DNA of 64,000 bases from Heliocidaris erythrogramma. Taxonomy: Eukaryota; Echinodermata; Echinoidea; Camarodonta; Echinometridae. The position numbers and the translations under genes are program-made. The stretch is taken from the NCBI GenBank assembly GCA_025617745.1, contig CM046861.1:9778244-9842243 (forward strand). Reading direction: 5' to 3'. Under the pieces are notes generated by a model. That model worked only from the letters and a program-made list of their open reading frames with translations. It was not told the DNA's origin and made no database searches. Shown here in pieces: positions 59,965-64,000 of the stretch (position 1 is the first letter of the stretch; each line of letters begins with the position of its first letter).

Positions 59965-60372
59965 GTACGGGGGGCGAAATTTTTTTTCTTGTACCTTTGG
60001 GGCTATCCAATATGAATATTCATGACTTGGGTCTTAGGGTGAGAGTACGCATGCGCATGACAAGTAATACGGTTTATTCTGTCAAGACTAGTCGGCATGA
60101 ATATTCATAAAAACGAACTGTAGGGATATGATAAAACGAGCAAGGCCATTGAGCAGCTGTTCTGTGTGGCGCAATCGGATAATCTGGTGCGCTATCGATG
60201 AAAGGACCGCGAGTTCGAATCTCGGCAGAAGAATATGTTACGAAATTTTCTTTTGCTGATTTTAAAAATAAGGTGAAACTGAGTAAGAAAATACAAGTCC
60301 GATACTTGTAGTCTCTTTCATGATTATTCATATTGGATAGCCCCAAAGGTACAGGAAAAAATTTTCGCGTAC
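59965..60372 (+). mobile_element. Foldback element with tRNA-like core, copy B
   Basis: Inverted ends of about 50 bases: 59965-60017 (GTACCTTTGGGGCTATCCAA...) and 60324-60372. The interior matches copy A (39660-40086) in three blocks, including AAGACTAGTCGGCATGAATA, GTGGCGCA...GCGAGTT.GAATCTCG and AAATTTTCTTTTGCTGA. The terminal arms do not match those of copy A. Just outside the right arm is an 18-base G run (60384-60401). Confidence 0.82.
60160..60230 (+). other. tRNA-like sequence (not a functional tRNA)
   Basis: 71 bases, the right length for a tRNA, with a TTCTG/CAGAA end stem, an A-box-like TGGCGCAATCGG, a GCGC/GCGC D-arm and a B box GAGTTCGAATCTC. It resembles the Arg/Ile class in TGTGGCGCAAT. 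The anticodon arm has collapsed (no proper 5-bp stem and 7-base loop), and it sits inside a foldback repeat, so it is a tRNA-derived Pol III promoter relic. Confidence 0.7.
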
Positions 60373-60930
60373 GGCGAGGGGGAGGGGGGGGGGGGGGGGG
60401 GTGAGAAATTGTATGAATCCGTTGGTGGTTGAAGAACGGGGGAAATTTCGGCCAAAATATATGTTGAGCCATTGAGAGTGTGAAAACATTTTGTTAGAAC
60501 TGTCATCATTTAAGAAGTATTCGTGTTTATACTGAAATTTATTTCACCTTCATCTTCTCCAGAGACATACCGATCCGTTAGAGACATTATGGTTTTATTT
60601 ATGTCTACATGGACATAATATAATTGGAAATCAAATGAAATAAGATCAAAGGCAATATATTATTTAGATGTTTAATATGATATTTTCAAAGGACGTGTGA
60701 AGTTTAAGGGGGGGGGGGGGTAGGTTCCAGGTTCCATACCAAGTCGATGTGTGCGTGGTCTCTGAAAACACATTAATTTCCAATTAACAAAACCTTCGGA
60801 TGTAGGATTTAGAGAAGTATGTCCGGCGACAATAGCTCTGCGGTCAATTTGAAACACTGTAGTCGATTTTTTTACTTCATGCAGGCCTGGAGGAACTTTA
60901 ATTATAACCCGAAGCCTAAGCCTAAACCTA

Positions 60931-61735
60931 CACTGCAAAAACCAGGGTGTTAAATTCAACACCATGGGTGTTAAAAGTTATTCTTTCCCGGTATCTATAT
61001 CCTGCAACACCGAAAGATTAAAAGAACACCTAGTTTCGGATTAAATCAAAATTAACACCCAGAATGGTGTTGAATATTCAACACCATTACCTGTTGGTAC
61101 CTGTTGGTACAGTCTAGTGCAAGCTATTATATACCCATTGAATATTCAACACCACTGGTGTTATTTAAACACCAATATTGTACACCATCCATGGTATTAA
61201 AAATAATTTACACCATAGCTGGTGTCAGAGTAACGCCATGTCCTTATCATCTTGCTACACACAGATCCTACATGTGTAACTTAACCTATCCTATCCTAGT
61301 ACTATCCTATCCTATCCTAATAATCTTATCCTATCCTATCCTAATAATCTTATCCTGTTGATACAGTCTAGTGCAAGCTATTATATACCCATTATAATTT
61401 TTTATGCATATGGTAAGAGTTATTAAAATCGGGCCACCCCAAACCATACGCTACTGAAAATTCATGAATATTCATATAAGTGTTTGGAGCATGCGCTGCT
61501 GCACTATGCTTAGACCAATCAGGAGCTAGCGATCCCGCGGTATTTCTGTTCATTTATTTTGCGCATGCGTGTTTTAAATAAATTACACCCGATGGTGTAA
61601 TCAACCGAACTATTCCAACAGATTTGATTACGGAGCCATAACAATGATTCTCTGGGTGTTATATAACACCATAAGAATACATTTAATTGTACACCAACGT
61701 AGTGTTGAATATTTAACACCCTGGTTTTTGCAGTG
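60931..61735. mobile_element. TA-flanked MITE rich in GGTGTT/AACACC words
   Basis: 805 bases with inverted ends CACTGCAAAAACCAGGGTG (about 33 bases, nearly perfect) and TA on both sides (60929-60930, 61736-61737). The interior repeats GGTGTT and AACACC in both senses many times. A 39-base segment is present twice in direct order (61101-61139 and 61355-61393, one mismatch), with a TCCTA-type minisatellite (about 61280-61358) between them. Confidence 0.82.
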
Positions 61736-61744
61736 TAACCTTAA

Positions 61745-62531
61745 AGGGGAATAAAAGGCAACAAACATTAGCCTATAATCATGTAGATAATTGTCAGCCT
61801 ATTACAAATATCTTGAAATTACTCGTTTTTGATTATTTAAGAAGGAGAACAGTGTCTCCAAAAGTTGCAGTTTCCTTGCTTGACATTATCCCATGGGGGC
61901 TGCCATTTTCTTTACAAAGTAATGTCAGAACAGTTCTATTTGTGAGATACCCACTGACCTATACACTAGCTACCGTGACACTCATGATCAGCTGTGGAAT
62001 GCATGACACTGAATTTTCTCATAATAAACCATTTTTGTAGTCATGTACATTCAAATAAAGATACTTTTATCCTGTCATATAACCTATTTGTGTCAAGATA
62101 TTTGGTTCAGCTGTTTCTTTTGTTAAGCTCGATTTGGCATGCAATTGTAAGTTGCTTGGTCTGACAAAGGTTTGTGAATTCTTTAAAGAAGTGACAAAGA
62201 TCTACAACTGCTCTTAGATATCACCTGTGGGAGACAATGGGGGTACCAAAATGGCTGCCATTTTGCATGGGTGGCTTTAGTTGTATAATAGCTATTCATT
62301 ATGCAACATCTTATCCATTGTGTACAGGTAAATGGACATGTACCGCAATGACATCACAGTTTCTTCAAAATGGCAGCCCCCATGGGATAATATCTAGCAA
62401 GAAATCTGCAAACTTTAGAGAGACTGTTCTCCTTACTGAGTAATCAAATCAGAGTATTTTCAAGATATTTTGAACAGGCTGACAATTTTCCACATGATTA
62501 TCAGCTAATGTATGTTGAGTTTCATTCTCCT
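61745..62531. mobile_element. TTAA-flanked foldback element with about 170-bp arms
   Basis: Between TTAA at 61741-61744 and 62532-62535. The termini read AGGGGAATAAAAGG and AGGAGAATGAAACTC. The arms, about 61745-61912 and 62363-62531, are inverted copies of each other at high identity (for example ATTATCCCATGGGGGCTGCC in the left arm). No coding content. It starts five bases after the end of the element at 60931-61735. Confidence 0.85.
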
Positions 62532-62838
62532 TTAAACCCCACCGCAAACTAAGTCTTCACCATAAAATATCGAACCGAGTAAAATGCTGCCGGAGCAAAA
62601 ATGTCGGACCACTAGAATAATGAACATTTAACAAAAATCATCATCGATCCAAGATTCAGACCCGTTTTTGCACTTGTGTCCAATGCCAAATCCTTGGAAA
62701 AACATAGTTATTATAGAATTTAGAGAATCAATGATTATATCCTAGAGCAAAAGTTCTTCATAAGGAATGATAAAATTTAGGTATGTGAGGGTATAATATA
62801 CTTATGTTCATAGAATTGTTAAGGTGCTCATCTTATAA

Positions 62839-63604
62839 AGGCCACCGCACACCGTACGATCGGTCTGCGATCCGATTTGTGAAATAAATCGCTATGGTAT
62901 TAAATATTGGCATTTTAACAAATGAAATCTGTTCAGGTTCTCATAAGTAATATGAATATAAAACATAGGGTTTTGGTGAGCTGTCAGCTTTTTACAGGGA
63001 ATAAGGGCAAGATTACACTGTAAAAAAAAAGTACTGTAAAATTACAGAAATCTGATGTCAGCAGAGTCGCCAGAAATTTGTTGTAAATATACATGCTGTA
63101 TGTAATTTTAGCATACATTTCAGATCTGTAATTCAGATAACAGGTTCTTATGTAATTGCGTTGGAACCCGAGTCTTACAAGACATTAAGGTAAAAAAAAT
63201 TAAACTGTAAAATTACACAAAAAACTGTATAAAAAACCTATTTTGCCTTAAAATCACAAGTTTCTGCTGTAACTCAGTTTCGAAATTACAAATGAGATAC
63301 TTTTACGGGGAAAAATGTAAAAATAACATCACAACTGCTGTATTTATAATAAACAGAACAAATCTGTATTTTTCCCCTGTATTACAGTGTTGTTTCAAAT
63401 CGTAGGCATTCGTACGATTTTTGTGACGTCACTACGACTCGGGGCCGATTTGGCCGATTAGAAATCTCGGCAAAGGCCGTATTATGGAATTTACTATCTG
63501 TATGACTATTCAAATATTTTTCGTATTTAAAAGATTTGTCAAATAATTTTACATTTTCCCTATGAAATCGGATCGCAGACCGATCGTAAGGTGTGCGGTG
63601 GCCT
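62839..63604. mobile_element. TTAA-type element with 41-bp inverted ends (AGGCCACCGCACACC)
   Basis: 766 bases. Ends AGGCCACCGCACACCGTACG and AGGCCACCGCACACCTTACG continue through GATCGGTCTGCGATCCGATTT with only two differences in 41. The right flank is TTAA (63605-63608); the left is ATAA (62835-62838), one change from TTAA. It carries a second element nested at about 63016-63389. Confidence 0.82.
63016..63389. mobile_element. Nested MITE-like unit with ACACTGTAA ends
   Basis: Short inverted ends (CACTGTAAAA at left, TTACAGTG at right). The interior is rich in ACTGTAAAATTACAG-type words, in the same manner as GGTGTT/AACACC in the element at 60931. It sits inside the TTAA-type element. Confidence 0.55.
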
Positions 63605-64000
63605 TTAAACAAAATGATAATTAAAAGAAAAAAACGGTACCGGAGGTCGAAGTGTATATTTCAAATCGAGTGAGAGCAAAATACAACACAAAATAAGACA
63701 TTCTAATCATGCTAGTGCTTGCGGTAAATGGAACACTGCTTTATATTATGTAAGATCATTTCATTTCGGGAGCAGCATTATTTTTTTCCTTATTCTGCTG
63801 TGATAGCGATGCTTGGTTTAAGATGGCTAGAAGCTCTGACATTTCTTTTCAAGAACGAGTCTCGGAGAAATGTGATCCTTTTCGGGAAGTAAATGAAAAC
63901 CAAACGATAACGGCAATTGGTTTTACCTTTTCACTTAATTTTCCTCCAATTGCCTTTACATCTATACCTAGATTTCATATCGATGCAATAAGAACTGATT

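Larger units (their letters stand above)
34980..64000. other. P2X intron 1 and/or 5' flank; no exon recognised
   Basis: Exon 2 has a good acceptor at 34980-34981, so an upstream exon encoding the N-terminus and most of TM1 must exist. I searched the minus strand here for the family motif YDTP followed by a TM helix and found none. The individual repeats inside are listed separately. Stretches with nothing nameable: 36110-36700, 37090-38260, 38400-38930, 39000-39650, 40600-41470, 42880-43800, 44010-45000, 45850-46430, 47170-48100, 48290-49610, 51180-53020, 53460-54730, 54760-55900, 56060-56500, 56900-57080, 58750-59210. Confidence 0.5.

Noticed and set aside
60160..60230. Functional tRNA gene
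   Set aside because: A and B boxes and length fit, but the anticodon arm does not fold, the T-stem has a mismatch, and the sequence belongs to a foldback repeat with a second decayed copy.

Overview
This is eukaryotic nuclear DNA: AT-rich, gene-poor, full of microsatellites, homopolymer G runs, tRNA-derived SINEs and short inverted-repeat (MITE-like) elements, with coding sequence broken into short GT-AG exons. The repeat style (tRNA SINEs ending in ATT repeats, Penelope-like and hAT/TTAA MITE remnants) together with a P2X receptor gene suggests a marine invertebrate deuterostome, most plausibly an echinoderm such as a sea urchin. That taxonomic call is an inference from general impression, not a database match.

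One protein gene is convincingly present: a P2X receptor (ATP-gated cation channel), on the minus strand from 34979 down to 1752. Seven consecutive internal exons are visible, equivalent to vertebrate exons 2 to 8. They join in frame into 264 complete codons covering the end of the first membrane helix and most of the extracellular ATP-binding domain, with all ten canonical ectodomain cysteines and most ATP-contact residues in view. All six introns between them (811, 919, 19026, 7912, 1113 and 2652 bases, from 5' to 3') have GT-AG ends and compatible phases. The 3' exons (rest of the ectodomain, second membrane helix, C-tail) lie beyond the left edge. The first exon (N-terminus and most of TM1) was not found in the 29 kb to the right, so it lies in an unrecognised short ORF there or beyond the right edge.

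The rest is intronic or intergenic repeat DNA. Left part (1 to 13.8 kb): introns 5 to 8 with a large GA/TG microsatellite block (7.4 to 7.95 kb), a 29-bp-arm hairpin (10.93 kb), a hairpin-bearing repeat (12.28 kb) and a SINE/SINE/MITE run (12.8 to 13.7 kb). Middle (13.9 to 32.9 kb): intron 4 with a TG-flanked repeat in two opposite copies, foldback elements, SINE fragments and a degenerate tandem array at 32.1 to 32.6 kb. Right part (35 to 64 kb): an hAT MITE with a perfect 8-bp target duplication, a 117-bp tandem array, several MITEs of one CCAAT-containing family, three copies of a TTAA-flanked MITE, a Penelope-like GIY-YIG remnant between inverted arms, two copies of a foldback element with a tRNA-like core, and a dense nest of TA- and TTAA-flanked elements at 60.9 to 63.6 kb. 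No rRNA gene, CRISPR array, operon or intact transposase gene was recognised.
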